Positions 16,997 to 25,476 of a stretch of 64,000 nt of DNA are shown here, piece by piece. The translations under genes were made by a program, and so were the position numbers. The stretch's first letter is position 1. Every line of letters begins with the position of its first letter. The notes below the pieces were generated by a model, which saw only the letters and a list, made by a program, of their open reading frames with translations, had not been told where the DNA came from and ran no database searches. The stretch is from contig JBDRDH010000117.1 in the NCBI GenBank assembly GCA_043820985.1, positions 1-64,000 of the forward strand. Reading direction: 5' to 3'. Source of the DNA: JAAYXS01 sp043820985. GTDB taxonomy: Bacteria; Planctomycetota; Phycisphaerae; UBA1845; Fen-1342.

Positions 16997-17278
16997 TTAC
17001 CAGCGTCCGCCACCGCCGCCACCCGCGGGGCGCGGCTTGGCTTCATTCACCTTGATCGCACGGCCACCGAGTTCCTTGCCATCCAGCGCCGCGATCGCGG
17101 CCTCGGCTTCCTCGTTCGAGCTCATCTCGACGAACCCGAAGCCCTTGCTCTGGCCCGTGCTCCGATCGTTGATCACGGTCGCGCTATCCACGGTCCCGTG
17201 ACCGGCAAACAACTGCTGAAGGTCACTATCATTAACGTCATAGCCCAGGTTTCCGACATACAATTTCCGACCCATCAT
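16997..17278 (-). CDS. RRM RNA-binding protein, glycine-rich tail
   Basis: 93 residues. RNP2 LYVGNL is at 6-11, RNP1 KGFGFVEM at 45-52, and a short glycine-rich end closes the protein. It is a clear paralogue of the RRM protein at 10208-10519: both RNP motifs are identical and the tail is shorter. AGGA lies five bases before the first of two adjacent ATGs. It heads a minus-strand row: HesB-like fragment, DUF6197-like gene, small basic protein. Confidence 0.92.
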   Translation of the reverse strand: MMGRKLYVGNLGYDVNDSDLQQLFAGHGTVDSATVINDRSTGQSKGFGFVEMSSNEEAEAAIAALDGKELGGRAIKVNEAKPRPAGGGGGGRW

Positions 17279-18258
17279 GAATGTCCTAATGATCCGATGC
17301 CCATGTTTCTTTCCCTGCCTTCACTGCGTCGAGTCCGCTATTGGCACAGACCTACGGTCCGTGCCAGCCTAATCCGTCGGGGAAGCCCTTGAAATGCGGG
17401 CGCGGCCAGACGGAGTCTTCTTTCCCTCGGGGAGCAATCCGGTACTGAAGCGGCAGTGCTGGCAAGGCGTGAAATGGGATTATCGAACTCTCTATGTTAC
17501 CCGCGGCGTTTGCCGCAATTCGCCGCCCAACGACTCGCAACGCGGACAGGGAGAACCCTGCGCGCCACGCGGCGTCAGGCCATCAATCGAGCCTCAGTGA
17601 CCAGTCCGTTTCGGGAGAAAGCGCCCGCGACCGCGGGCAGGTCCTCAGGAAGAGGAAGGATCAGAGAAGATCGCTACTGCGGGAAGGATAGCCGGGCTGG
17701 ACCCATTCGGCAACCGCGATTCGCGGTTTCGTGAAGCCAGTGACTGGAAACGCCCGCACGCCCAGACCCGCGCGCGGTGGCGTGATTGCCTTCTTCGGTG
17801 GAAATAAACAACTCAGAAACATGGTATTACTGCCACAAATCGCATCGAAATGCATTGAAGTGCGAAGGATCGCGAAAACTGTGAATCACGCCAAGGTACT
17901 GCAAACGCCAGGCTTTGAGAGTTAATCCGACAGGGCTGGGAACCACTTTTCAAGCTGAACGTCATGGGGCCGAATCACACATCCCGCTATAAATCCCTCC
18001 CAAGCTGTCACTTACAGTAATGTGACGGTTTTCCTCTACGCTGATCAATTGAGGGAAATCGATCCCTTTTCGTCGCTGTAAGTCCTTTTATGCCGCTATT
18101 CGTCCCCCTGAACCGCCAGTAAACCGCCAGTAGGGGAAAGTTGCTTCCCCATGGGCCGATTCGTGTTCCAGGCAGGCAAATGCCGACGTTGGGCCGAAAC
18201 GCACCCACAGCATTGATGATCAGGCTCTCAGGATTAAAGGGGTTAAAAGGGGAGGATG
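17279..18258. other. about 1 kb without recognisable gene
   Basis: No frame looks like protein. Visible structure: a perfect hairpin AACCGCGA/TCGCGGTT at 17712-17728, an 11-base tandem repeat (aaccgccagta twice) at about 18111-18134, and at 18236-18258 purine-rich repeats of the form TTAAAGGGG that lead into the inverted repeat of the IS remnant. The stretch is likely degenerate sequence around an insertion hot spot. Confidence 0.4.
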
Positions 18259-18290
18259 TTAAAGGGGATAAGTTGAATGGCATGAAGCTA
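18259..18290. repeat. left terminal inverted repeat of the IS4-type element
   Basis: Begins TTAAAGGGGATAAG. It is preceded by two more TTAAAGGGG-like units, so the outer border is not sharp. Confidence 0.65.
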
Positions 18291-18627
18291 ACACTGGCCG
18301 CCCTCGGGATGGCGGTGGTACCGCTCGCGTGGTTTCTGTAGCCAGCCGTATTGCTTGGGTCGCCGTTTCACGCGTCGGGGCTCGACACGGTTCGGCCGGT
18401 CGGGCAGCAGAGCGACGGCGGACCGCAACGTCTTGGTGCGATCCAGAACCTGGAGCAGGAAGGTTGGCAGCGTGGTACCGGGTGACCAGAAGGACGCGCG
18501 CCAGCGGTGCCCGTCTTGGCGGCACTGTTGTTCGATGACGGGGGGGCGCGAGGGCTTGGCCGAGAACGGGATCGATGTCGAGCAAATGCCGATTGACCTG
18601 CCGCCTCCAAGGCGTGATGCTACCCAT
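18288..18627 (-). pseudogene. IS4-family transposase remnant, frameshifted and internally deleted
   Basis: From the ATG at 18627 the product starts MGSITPWRRQVNRHLLDIDP. At the seven-G run 18540-18546 the matching frame shifts, and the homologous reading continues as EQQCRQDGHRWRASFW, then SPGTTLPTFLLQVL, the typical IS4 N-terminal region. After SAVALL it jumps to RRVKRRPKQYGWLQKPR, which resembles the C-terminus of the same family. The central catalytic domain is missing, so the protein cannot be active. Confidence 0.65.
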
Positions 18628-18733
18628 CCATGGTCACCTGTTTGTGGTGTTGAATCAATAACACCAACATCATGACCGGAGACCACTACTTGCGCAAGTG
18701 CCGTAACTCCTTGCTTGGCACGAACTTATGGAT

Positions 18734-18765
18734 TGCCTTCATGTCATTCTACTTATCCCCTTTAT
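18734..18765. repeat. right terminal inverted repeat of the IS4-type element
   Basis: The reverse complement begins ATAAAGGGGATAAG and matches the left repeat at 27 of 32 positions. A short minus-strand frame (MKAIHKFVPSKELRHLRK) starts within it. Confidence 0.65.
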
Positions 18766-18862
18766 CCGCCCGTTTCTGACTCCCCCGCCGCGGCGAGATG
18801 ACCCGGGCTCCGACTGATGGGCACTCCGGAAACCAGGGCGTCCCTGCCGGCTTGCCAGTGGG

Positions 18863-19057
18863 TCAACCGCCCGCGATCAAGGCGATGAAAGGATCGATGT
18901 CGTAGGCGTTGACCACGTCGTCGGCGTTGATGTCGGCTCCCGTGGGATCGCAGTTGGGGAATTGCTCATAGTAGGCGCCGAAGTCCGGGGCGCTACCGAC
19001 GGCCAGAATGATCGCAACCAGGACCATCACGCCTACGTTGATCAATGGAGCTCTCAT
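18863..19057 (-). CDS. mini exported protein: signal segment plus half dockerin-like repeat
   Basis: 64 residues. A hydrophobic segment (INVGVMVLVAIILAVGS) is followed at once by APDFGAYYEQFPNC and a calcium-loop type repeat ADINADDVVNAYDIDPF. In other members the dockerin-like tail has two loops; here the first is missing, as if a larger gene had lost its middle. I start at the ATG at 19057; the frame is open to a GTG at 19096. It follows the pseudopilin gene on the same strand by 69 bases, probably in the same operon. It could be functional or a deletion derivative. Confidence 0.6.
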   Translation of the reverse strand: MRAPLINVGVMVLVAIILAVGSAPDFGAYYEQFPNCDPTGADINADDVVNAYDIDPFIALIAGG

Positions 19058-19126
19058 GACCGTCTTATCCAGTTGAATGCCTTTCCTTCGTCTCACCTTG
19101 TTTTTGAATTCACCATTCGCTGCCGC

Positions 19127-20143
19127 TTACTCCGGCCGCAGGTTGTACTGGTAATCGTCAAACGGCCAGCCGGTGTAGTTTGGTGTTGGTGTCACCGACG
19201 TCCCGTTCGGCGCAAATATACGGATGAGGCTTCCTGGCGTGTGGTAGCAGTCCATCTGCCAGGTTGGTCCGCGGCGGAGGAAGAACCTCTGCGAGAATGC
19301 AGTCGTGTAGCCCATCTCCGCGAGTTCCTCCTGGGAGAACACGTACAGCTCACCCAACTCCGTCATGCGGGCGGAGCCGTCGCAGTAGGCCACGTGGTCG
19401 GACAGAGTCTCACCATGCCAGCCGGGGACCTGGGGAAGCTGGCTATCGTTGGCAGCCGCATACGCCCAGCTATAGAACAATGGTTCGCAGTAGAGGACGG
19501 TTTCATCCAATGGGCTGGCCAGTGACGACGCCCAGTGTCCCAAAGGGGCGGAGGTAAATGCACCGGTTCGTAAACTACCGCTTAACCACACCACGCCAAG
19601 CGAGTTAATGCGGTAACTGTTGCCGAGGAAATCCCAGCAGGGGATGTTTGCGGCTTCCCAAGGTGCATCCAAGATCCAATCGGCATCCGGGTAGCCGGTG
19701 TCTTCCGGGCAGTGGAAGACCTCTGGAGCGCCGCTGGTGTATGGGTTTAGTGGGCGCGTGTGTGTGCCCCAGTAGCCATTCTCATCCATCATAACCGTAA
19801 CCATGCCTGCTTCGGTCGGGAATGGGCTGACAGGTGTGCGGCCTCCGTAGGCGAACGGCAACGCGGTTCGCCAGGACCATTCAGTGCCGCCAAAGCCCGC
19901 GCCGACGAGCGTCGACACGCTCAGACGGTGCATTGGCACGATCTGCTCGCGGGCGTCGTCGGTGGCGTAGAAGAGCGAGGCGCGGCCGATCTCGCGCAGG
20001 TTGGCGAGACAGGTGACCTGCCCACGCGTGCGACCGCCGGCCTTGAGGGCCGGCAGTGCCAGCAAAGCGAGCAACGTGAACACGGCAGCGACCGTCAGCA
20101 ACTCGATCGCAGTAAAGGCGTTTGGGTTGTTTCCGCGGTACAT
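19127..20143 (-). CDS. type II pseudopilin-like protein (DUF1559-related)
   Basis: 338 residues. The N-terminus carries a prepilin signature NAFTAIELLTVAAVF followed by a hydrophobic helix to about 35. The residue before the cleavage site is Ala, not the usual Gly. The next part, CLANLREIGRASLFYATDD, is typical of planctomycete pseudopilins, and the remainder is a globular Trp/Tyr-rich domain. GGAG lies seven bases before the ATG at 20143. Proteins of this class are expanded in planctomycetes and are thought to assemble or aid secretion. It sits between a beta-propeller gene and the mini-dockerin gene. Confidence 0.85.
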   Translation of the reverse strand: MYRGNNPNAFTAIELLTVAAVFTLLALLALPALKAGGRTRGQVTCLANLREIGRASLFYATDDAREQIVPMHRLSVSTLVGAGFGGTEWSWRTALPFAYGGRTPVSPFPTEAGMVTVMMDENGYWGTHTRPLNPYTSGAPEVFHCPEDTGYPDADWILDAPWEAANIPCWDFLGNSYRINSLGVVWLSGSLRTGAFTSAPLGHWASSLASPLDETVLYCEPLFYSWAYAAANDSQLPQVPGWHGETLSDHVAYCDGSARMTELGELYVFSQEELAEMGYTTAFSQRFFLRRGPTWQMDCYHTPGSLIRIFAPNGTSVTPTPNYTGWPFDDYQYNLRPE

Positions 20144-20184
20144 GGGTGATCTCCTTGTCAGGAGTAAGCGACTTTTACAAGACA

Positions 20185-21450
20185 TCAGTCACGGGCAAGT
20201 AATGCCAGGAATGCGTCAATGTCATAGGCATTCACGGTACCGTCGCTGTTGCAGTCGGCCAGCGACTCGGCGCATTCGGGATACTCCGTGGCGTAATCGC
20301 AATTGGGGCTCAGCGCGCAGATGAACGGGTCGATGTCATACGCGTTGAGGATGCGGTCACAGTTCATGTCCCCGGTGTCGACGACAAACGCGTACCGCAA
20401 TTCGCCGTTGGCCTGGTCGAAGTAGCTGATGCTGGGGTTGCCCGATGGGAGAAGGGCGAGACTGGTCCATTTCTTGGGGCCGTCGGGGTGGCTGTCGATA
20501 GTGCTGACGTGCCAATCGCCGTCGAACCAGACGTACTGCAGGTGCTCCTCGTCGCCTTGACAGCTCAGAGCCGGATGACCGGAAGATTGCACGTCCAGGC
20601 TAACGTAAGCGGTATACTTCGAGCCGCCGTCGACGATTTCGGTGAGCCACGCGGTGCCGTCGAACCAGGCGTACTTGAGCCATTCTCCATAATCGGCCGG
20701 CTCATAGTCGCGGTAGCAGATCGCCGGATGACCGGACGGCAGGATGGTCAAGCTGAGCCACAGGAGAGCGTCGGCATTGGGATCGACGGTTGTCGGGTGC
20801 CATTGGACGCCGTCGAACCAGGCGTACTTGAGTGAGTAATCCGTGTGATCGGCGTAGGCGATAGCCGGCTGGCCGGACGGCAGGACCGCCAGGCTGCTCG
20901 CGGCGGCATGGCTGTCAACGATCGTGGTCTGCCAGCCGATGCCGTCGAACACGGCGTACATCAAGTGATTGCCGGCACAATAGCTGATGGCCGGCTGGCC
21001 GGACGGCAGGATTACCAGGCTGCCGTATCGACCGGCGCTCCAGGTGCCGGCGTCCCCGTCATCCACGGTGGTGACGTGCCAATCGGCGACGTCGTACCAG
21101 GCGTACTTAAGCGCGAAGTTCGTGAAGTCGAAGTAGCAGATCGCCGGCTGTCCGGATGGTAGGATCGCGACGCTGGTGTGGCCGCCGACGTTGCCGTCGC
21201 TGTCAACCGTGCTGGTGTGCCAGGCCGTGCCTTCAAACCATGTGTACTTCAGGTCACCGTTGCCGCGGTCATAGTAGCTGATCGCCGGTTGGCCGGAGGG
21301 CAGGATCGCCAGACTGGAATAGGAACCCACCTCTCCCTCGTCCACCACGACAATACGCCAGAAGTCATCCGCGTGTGCTCTGGGAAGCGCGAGGCCGAGT
21401 ACCAGCACAACGCTCCCCAGCACCATCCGAAGTCTGTGTTTTGTGTGCAT
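20185..21450 (-). CDS. exported beta-propeller-like repeat protein with dockerin-like tail
   Basis: 421 residues. A signal peptide covers about 1-27 (VLGLALPRAHA). About seven imperfect repeats of the form SLAILPSGQPAISYYD...LKYAWFDG..W follow, consistent with a propeller. A dockerin-like tail with two calcium-type loops (GDMNCDRILNAYDIDPF; ADCNSDGTVNAYDIDAF) starts at about residue 360. It was probably exported and held at the cell surface; its ligand is unknown. It is second in a minus-strand row after the RCC1-like gene, 39 bases apart. Confidence 0.82.
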   Translation of the reverse strand: MHTKHRLRMVLGSVVLVLGLALPRAHADDFWRIVVVDEGEVGSYSSLAILPSGQPAISYYDRGNGDLKYTWFEGTAWHTSTVDSDGNVGGHTSVAILPSGQPAICYFDFTNFALKYAWYDVADWHVTTVDDGDAGTWSAGRYGSLVILPSGQPAISYCAGNHLMYAVFDGIGWQTTIVDSHAAASSLAVLPSGQPAIAYADHTDYSLKYAWFDGVQWHPTTVDPNADALLWLSLTILPSGHPAICYRDYEPADYGEWLKYAWFDGTAWLTEIVDGGSKYTAYVSLDVQSSGHPALSCQGDEEHLQYVWFDGDWHVSTIDSHPDGPKKWTSLALLPSGNPSISYFDQANGELRYAFVVDTGDMNCDRILNAYDIDPFICALSPNCDYATEYPECAESLADCNSDGTVNAYDIDAFLALLARD

Positions 21451-21489
21451 GTTTCTATTCTCCCTTTACGAACAATGGATTATTCCGAG

Positions 21490-22587
21490 TCAATACCCGG
21501 CCAGCAGATCTATGAAGCCGTCGATGTCGTAGCTGTTCACGATGCCATCGCCGTTGATGTCGGCCAGCATCGGGGCGCAGTTGGGATACTGGTCGTAGTA
21601 CTCCTCGAAGTCCGGATAGCTCGATACCGCCAGGATGAAGCCGTCGATGTCGTAGGCGTTGACGAGACCGTCGCAGTTCAGGTCGCCGTGGGGATAGCCT
21701 TTGAGGCCAAGACTGTGCCCACCGCCCCCCGCAACCGCCACGAAGTCGGCGTTCGGCGCCGGCACGTTGCATTGCCCGTCCCAATTGGCTCCCCACGCGA
21801 CGATCGAGCGGTCGGCCTTCAGACCGAGACTGTGGCAGTCGCCCCCCGCGACCGCCACAAAATCTGTGTTCGGCTCCGGCACGTCGCCCCAGTTGACTCC
21901 CCATGCCACGATCGAGCCGTCGGCCTTCAGACCGAGACTGTGGCGCAAGCCCGCCGCGACCGTCACGAAATCCGCGTTCGGTGCCGGAACGTCGCATTGG
22001 CCGTCCTCGTCGTATCCCCATGCCACGATCGAGCGGTCGGCCTTCAGACCGAGGCTGTGCAAACCGCCCGCCGCGACCGCCACGAAGTCCGTGTTCGGTG
22101 CCGGAACGTCGCATTGGCCAAAGGCGTTGTCTCCCCACGCCACGACCGAACCGTCGGCTTTCAGGCCGAGACTGTGCTTGGCGCCCGCCACGACGGCCAC
22201 GAAGTCTGTGTTCGGCGCCGGCACGTTGCATTGGCCGTGGTCGTTGTCTCCCCACGCCAGGATCGAGCCGTCGGCCTTCAGACCGAGACTGTGGCGCAAG
22301 CCCGCCGCGACGGCCACGAAGTCTGTGTTCGGCGGTGGCACATCGCATTGGCCATCGTCGTTCCATCCCCACGCTGCGATCGAGCCGTCCACCTTCAGGC
22401 TGAGACTGTGGACCCCGCCCCCCGCGACGGCCACGAAGTCCGTGTTGGGTGCCGGCACGTCGCATTGGCCAGAGTAGCCGTTCCCCCACGCCACGATCGA
22501 GCCGTGACCGTCCTGCGCCGAGGTCGCCGTCGCGAGCAGGCCCGCGACCATGCATCCGCACAGCAGTTTGACGATACCGCGTTTCAT
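21490..22587 (-). CDS. exported RCC1-like seven-repeat protein with dockerin-like tail
   Basis: 365 residues from the ATG at 22587, which has GGAGG seven bases upstream. A signal peptide covers about 1-25. Seven near-identical repeats of about 44 residues follow (IVAWG-N-GQCDVPAPN, DFVAVAAG, HSLGLKADG), as in RCC1/BLIP-II propellers; seven units fit a closed seven-bladed propeller. A dockerin-like tail (GDLNCDGLVNAYDIDGF; ADINGDGIVNSYDIDGF) starts at about 300. It is probably a surface or extracellular binding protein. It heads the row with the propeller, pseudopilin and mini-dockerin genes. Confidence 0.87.
   Translation of the reverse strand: MKRGIVKLLCGCMVAGLLATATSAQDGHGSIVAWGNGYSGQCDVPAPNTDFVAVAGGGVHSLSLKVDGSIAAWGWNDDGQCDVPPPNTDFVAVAAGLRHSLGLKADGSILAWGDNDHGQCNVPAPNTDFVAVVAGAKHSLGLKADGSVVAWGDNAFGQCDVPAPNTDFVAVAAGGLHSLGLKADRSIVAWGYDEDGQCDVPAPNADFVTVAAGLRHSLGLKADGSIVAWGVNWGDVPEPNTDFVAVAGGDCHSLGLKADRSIVAWGANWDGQCNVPAPNADFVAVAGGGGHSLGLKGYPHGDLNCDGLVNAYDIDGFILAVSSYPDFEEYYDQYPNCAPMLADINGDGIVNSYDIDGFIDLLAGY
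21715..22505 (-). repeat. coding tandem repeats of about 135 bases
   Basis: Seven units inside the RCC1-like gene are highly alike at DNA level (recurrent GTCGGCCTTCAGACCGAGAC and GTTCGG.GCCGG.ACGT blocks). Recent amplification or gene conversion is likely. Confidence 0.8.
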
Positions 22588-22825
22588 CGGAGTCCCTCCG
22601 TAGTAAGAGTGTTTCATTGTGTTTGTCCCACGTAATGCGGGTGACTATCACGGATGACACAGTAGTGCCACCCCGTGACGGTCGCGGTGCTGATCGGTAA
22701 CTCTCTAGCCGATCAGAACCCGCATAATTAATTATAGATCCCCTGGCTGTCCACGATAGTCAAAAATCCGGTCCCAGCGGCCCCTCCCCCTCAACCCTCC
22801 AATCCCCAATCCTCGCGGCCCCCCG

Positions 22826-23241
22826 CTACCCGCCACCAACCAGGTCGATGAAACAATCAATGTCATACGAGTTAACGATCCCGTCGTGGTTACAGTTGGC
22901 CATCCATGGATTGCATTCCGGATAGAGCTGATGGTATTCGTCAAAGTCCGGGTAGCTCGAGACTGCCAAAACGAAACCGTCAATGTCGTACGAATTGACG
23001 TTATCGTCGCAGTTCAGGTCGCCCAGGGTGAACTCGCACTCGTCGGGGATGCCGTTACTGTTTTCATCAGCTGATCCGCCGCTGGCGATATCCTCACTGT
23101 CGCCCACGCCGTTGCCGTGCAATCGTAGTCGCCGAGGCGCAGGAAAAAGATATCCTGCTCGCCGTTCGGCCTGGTTGGCGCCCGGTTGGGGGGGGGTAGC
23201 ATTACGACTAGGTTCCCGAGCGTTGCAGGCTCAAGACGCAC
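22826..23241 (-). pseudogene. frameshifted C-terminus of an exported dockerin-like protein
   Basis: The last 98 codons read NSNGIPDECE and two dockerin-like loops (GDLNCDDNVNSYDIDGF; NHDGIVNSYDIDCF). Upstream, reading continues in another frame as GEQDIFFLRLGDYDC; restoring one base near 23122 would join the frames as LGDYDCNGNGVGDSEDIA. There is no signal peptide or body domain: a stop in the same frame lies at about 23285. This is therefore the stump of a larger gene, cut off next to the glycine-rich gene. Confidence 0.65.
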
Positions 23242-23369
23242 GGACTCATCTCTAGCAGGCTGCGAACCGTACGGGACTCAACGCGCGGGTGGACCGCTGA
23301 ATAAAGGAGAGCGCGTGCCCCGTGTACGGGTGCGACACCCGATGTCAAGTCTCTTATGGGAGAATTATC

Positions 23370-24695
23370 ATGAAGATGGCAGCGAGCAAACGGTGTATGG
23401 CCGCGCTTGGTTTGGCGGCGGCGGTCCTTCCGTGGCACGTGGAAGCTGGTCAGAGTCCAGTTGGCTCCGTGACAGGCGTGCTGGAGGTAGACAGCTATGT
23501 GGTGCGCGCCGATGAAGCCGTGCTGGCAACATCCGACCTGGAAATCAATAGCAAAGGTGACATTCTCATCAATGGCCCCATCATCGGCCACAATCCCGGG
23601 ATGGATGGCCACCGCGCGGGCGTCAGCATCACGTTGCGCTCAGCGACGCGCGTCTTTCTGAACGCCGACGTGCTGCCCGGTCGCGGACTGGACGGTGTCG
23701 CGATTGGAGAGGACGGGGGCGCAGGCGGTACGCTGGTGATCGAAGCGCCGGTGATCATCGCTAATCGCACCGTCATCCGCGGCGCCGCCGCCGGCGCGGG
23801 CGGCCGGGCGGCGGATGGCGGTCGCGGTGGCGATGTCATCATCCACGGTTTTCTGCGCCACACCGACCCGAAGTTGACACCGCATTGCATCGGTGGATGC
23901 GGCGGCGCCGGCGGCCCCGGACTTGACGGCACGGACGAGAATCCCAGCGGCGGCCCCGGTGGCGCCGGCGGCGCCGGCGGGGACGCGGTCTGCGCGGGCT
24001 ATCCCGCGGCCGCCGGCAGTGGTCGTGCCGACGGGGATCCGGGTGATGACGGGGAAGCCGGCGATGATCGGCAGGGCGGCAACGGAGCCAACGGAACCCA
24101 GGGTACTCGATGCTCCGCTGGCGGTACAGGATTCAACGGTGTAACTGCTACTGGCGGTGACGGTGCTCCGGGAGGTACCGGTGGTAGCGGAACGCCGATC
24201 AGCGGAGCCGGCGGTGTGGGTGGAAGAGGTGGAAAAGGTGGGAATGGCACTGGGGGTGATGGTGGCACTGGCGGCCAGGGTGGCGCTTGCTGCGATCCTG
24301 ATGGAACCGGGGGGGCGGGTGGCAAGGGTGGCAATGGCGAGAAGGGAATCGGCGGCGAAGGTGGTGACGGCGGGACGGGTGGTAACGGCGGTTACCCGTT
24401 TGGTACGGGTGGCGGTGGCGGGGCGGGTGGTGTTGGGGGCAATGGCAATGGTGGCACAGGCGGTAAGGGTGGGGATGGAGGCGATGGCAACCCGCCGGGC
24501 GCCGGAGGGGCTGCCGGTGGCGCGGGCGGATACATGCCCGGCTCGGGGGGGTCAGGCGGTAAAGGTGGAAAGGGCCAGGGAGGAGCGCCAGACGGACAGA
24601 CCGGTGCGGACGGTGGAAATGGCGGTGGTGGCCCGGGGAATCTGCGCGGCCCCGGCGCTGCTGGTGATGAGTGTAGCGGCACTGGCAAGCCGTAG
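23370..24695 (+). CDS. exported glycine-rich (PGRS-like) protein
   Basis: 441 residues from the ATG at 23370 (GGGAG seven bases upstream). A signal peptide covers about 1-27 (LGLAAAVLPWHVEA). Residues about 30-170 form a beta-rich region of filamentous type (LEINSKGDILINGPIIG, LVIEAPVIIANRTVI), like the start of a parallel beta-helix. From about 170 to the end the sequence is almost purely GG-x repeats (GGAGG, GGDGG, GGKGG) with occasional Cys pairs. It resembles mycobacterial PE_PGRS low-complexity domains in composition only. It may be a surface or matrix protein; calcium binding is possible but not shown. Confidence 0.8.
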   Translation: MKMAASKRCMAALGLAAAVLPWHVEAGQSPVGSVTGVLEVDSYVVRADEAVLATSDLEINSKGDILINGPIIGHNPGMDGHRAGVSITLRSATRVFLNADVLPGRGLDGVAIGEDGGAGGTLVIEAPVIIANRTVIRGAAAGAGGRAADGGRGGDVIIHGFLRHTDPKLTPHCIGGCGGAGGPGLDGTDENPSGGPGGAGGAGGDAVCAGYPAAAGSGRADGDPGDDGEAGDDRQGGNGANGTQGTRCSAGGTGFNGVTATGGDGAPGGTGGSGTPISGAGGVGGRGGKGGNGTGGDGGTGGQGGACCDPDGTGGAGGKGGNGEKGIGGEGGDGGTGGNGGYPFGTGGGGGAGGVGGNGNGGTGGKGGDGGDGNPPGAGGAAGGAGGYMPGSGGSGGKGGKGQGGAPDGQTGADGGNGGGGPGNLRGPGAAGDECSGTGKP

Positions 24696-24773
24696 TATGT
24701 AACTCGCTGTGCCTCGGATTCGCTGTGCGGTTCACGCGGTAAAACGAGCGATCTGCACAGCGTCCTGTGTTCC

Positions 24774-25301
24774 TTAGAACTTCGAGTTCGAAAAGAACGC
24801 GCTGTCGACCAGGCATTGGTAATAGAAATTGCCCTGCGTGTCGGCGTCGAGCACGGGGTCGGTGCGGAAGCTGTCCTCGATCAATACGCCGGGGAATATC
24901 CAGGTGCGGCCGGCGTCGTAGCTGTAAGCCCAGCCGGCTTCGCGGAAATCGGACTCGATCGTGTCGAACTGCCGCCAGCCAATCGCCATCCGGTTGGGAT
25001 TGGTCGGGTCCACCACCAGCGACGGCTCATTGGCGGCGTCGGCGACGATGTTGAAACCCTGGCCGTCAACGTTGACCTGCACGCTCTGGTACGGCCCACG
25101 CCGCAGCGCCTGCGGTGATAGAGGCGGCGACACGGCACGTGGTGGTTTAACCACGGGCTGTGTATCCCGGGTCTGGCCTTCATGCGGACCCGGCGGCGTG
25201 GTCACGGTTTTGTCGCGGGATTCCGGCGGACCGGCGACGCAGACCGGAATTACCAGCGGTAGCAGCAGCGCGCAGATGATGAGGGTTAGCGAAGGGCGCA
25301 T
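24774..25301 (-). pseudogene. truncated exported sialidase/BNR-like protein
   Basis: 175 residues. A signal peptide (LIICALLLPLVIPVCVAG) is followed by a Pro-rich linker and the beginning of a BNR/sialidase-like propeller (NEPSLVVDPTNPNRMAIGW, YSYDAGRTW, DPVLDADTQGNFYYQ). Relatives extend several hundred residues with more Asp-box repeats; here a stop follows the first blades. No continuation appears in other frames downstream. It may be a broken gene or a short derivative. It lies behind the subtilisin gene on the same strand. Confidence 0.6.
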
Positions 25302-25394
25302 GTAACTATCCTCCTATCAACCAGTATAAACCCGTCGCCCCCGATCACTGCCCGGCACCAAGCCCGATTTCGAGAATACCCCAGCATCAAGATA

Positions 25395-25421
25395 GAGCGC
25401 GGCTCCCGCCGAGCCGCGCTC
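25395..25421 (-). terminator. hairpin downstream of the subtilisin gene
   Basis: A perfect 10-bp stem GAGCGCGGCT / AGCCGCGCTC with a seven-base loop lies 56 bases past the stop at 25477. The U tract is poor, so efficiency is uncertain. Confidence 0.5.
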
Positions 25422-25476
25422 GTTTATGAGTAGATAGTATTATTTATGGGACACAACCGCCAACTATCCCGACGCT

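Larger units (their letters stand above)
18259..18765 (-). mobile_element. non-autonomous, internally deleted IS4-type insertion sequence
   Basis: A 507-base unit bounded by imperfect 32-base inverted repeats (18259-18290 and 18734-18765, 27 of 32 positions matching). Inside, on the minus strand, is the start of an IS4-family transposase joined directly to its C-terminal basic segment; the DDE catalytic core is absent. It can only have moved with a transposase supplied elsewhere. Confidence 0.68.

Noticed and set aside
21700..22510. Regularly spaced repeats resembling a CRISPR array
   Set aside because: The period is about 135 bases, the repeats are in frame inside a coding sequence, and there are no short identical repeats with unique spacers.
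21178..22635. 485-codon plus-strand frame opposite the propeller and RCC1-like genes
   Set aside because: It mirrors the coding repeats of the minus-strand genes; its apparent repeats (HDRAVGLQTETV) are a by-product.
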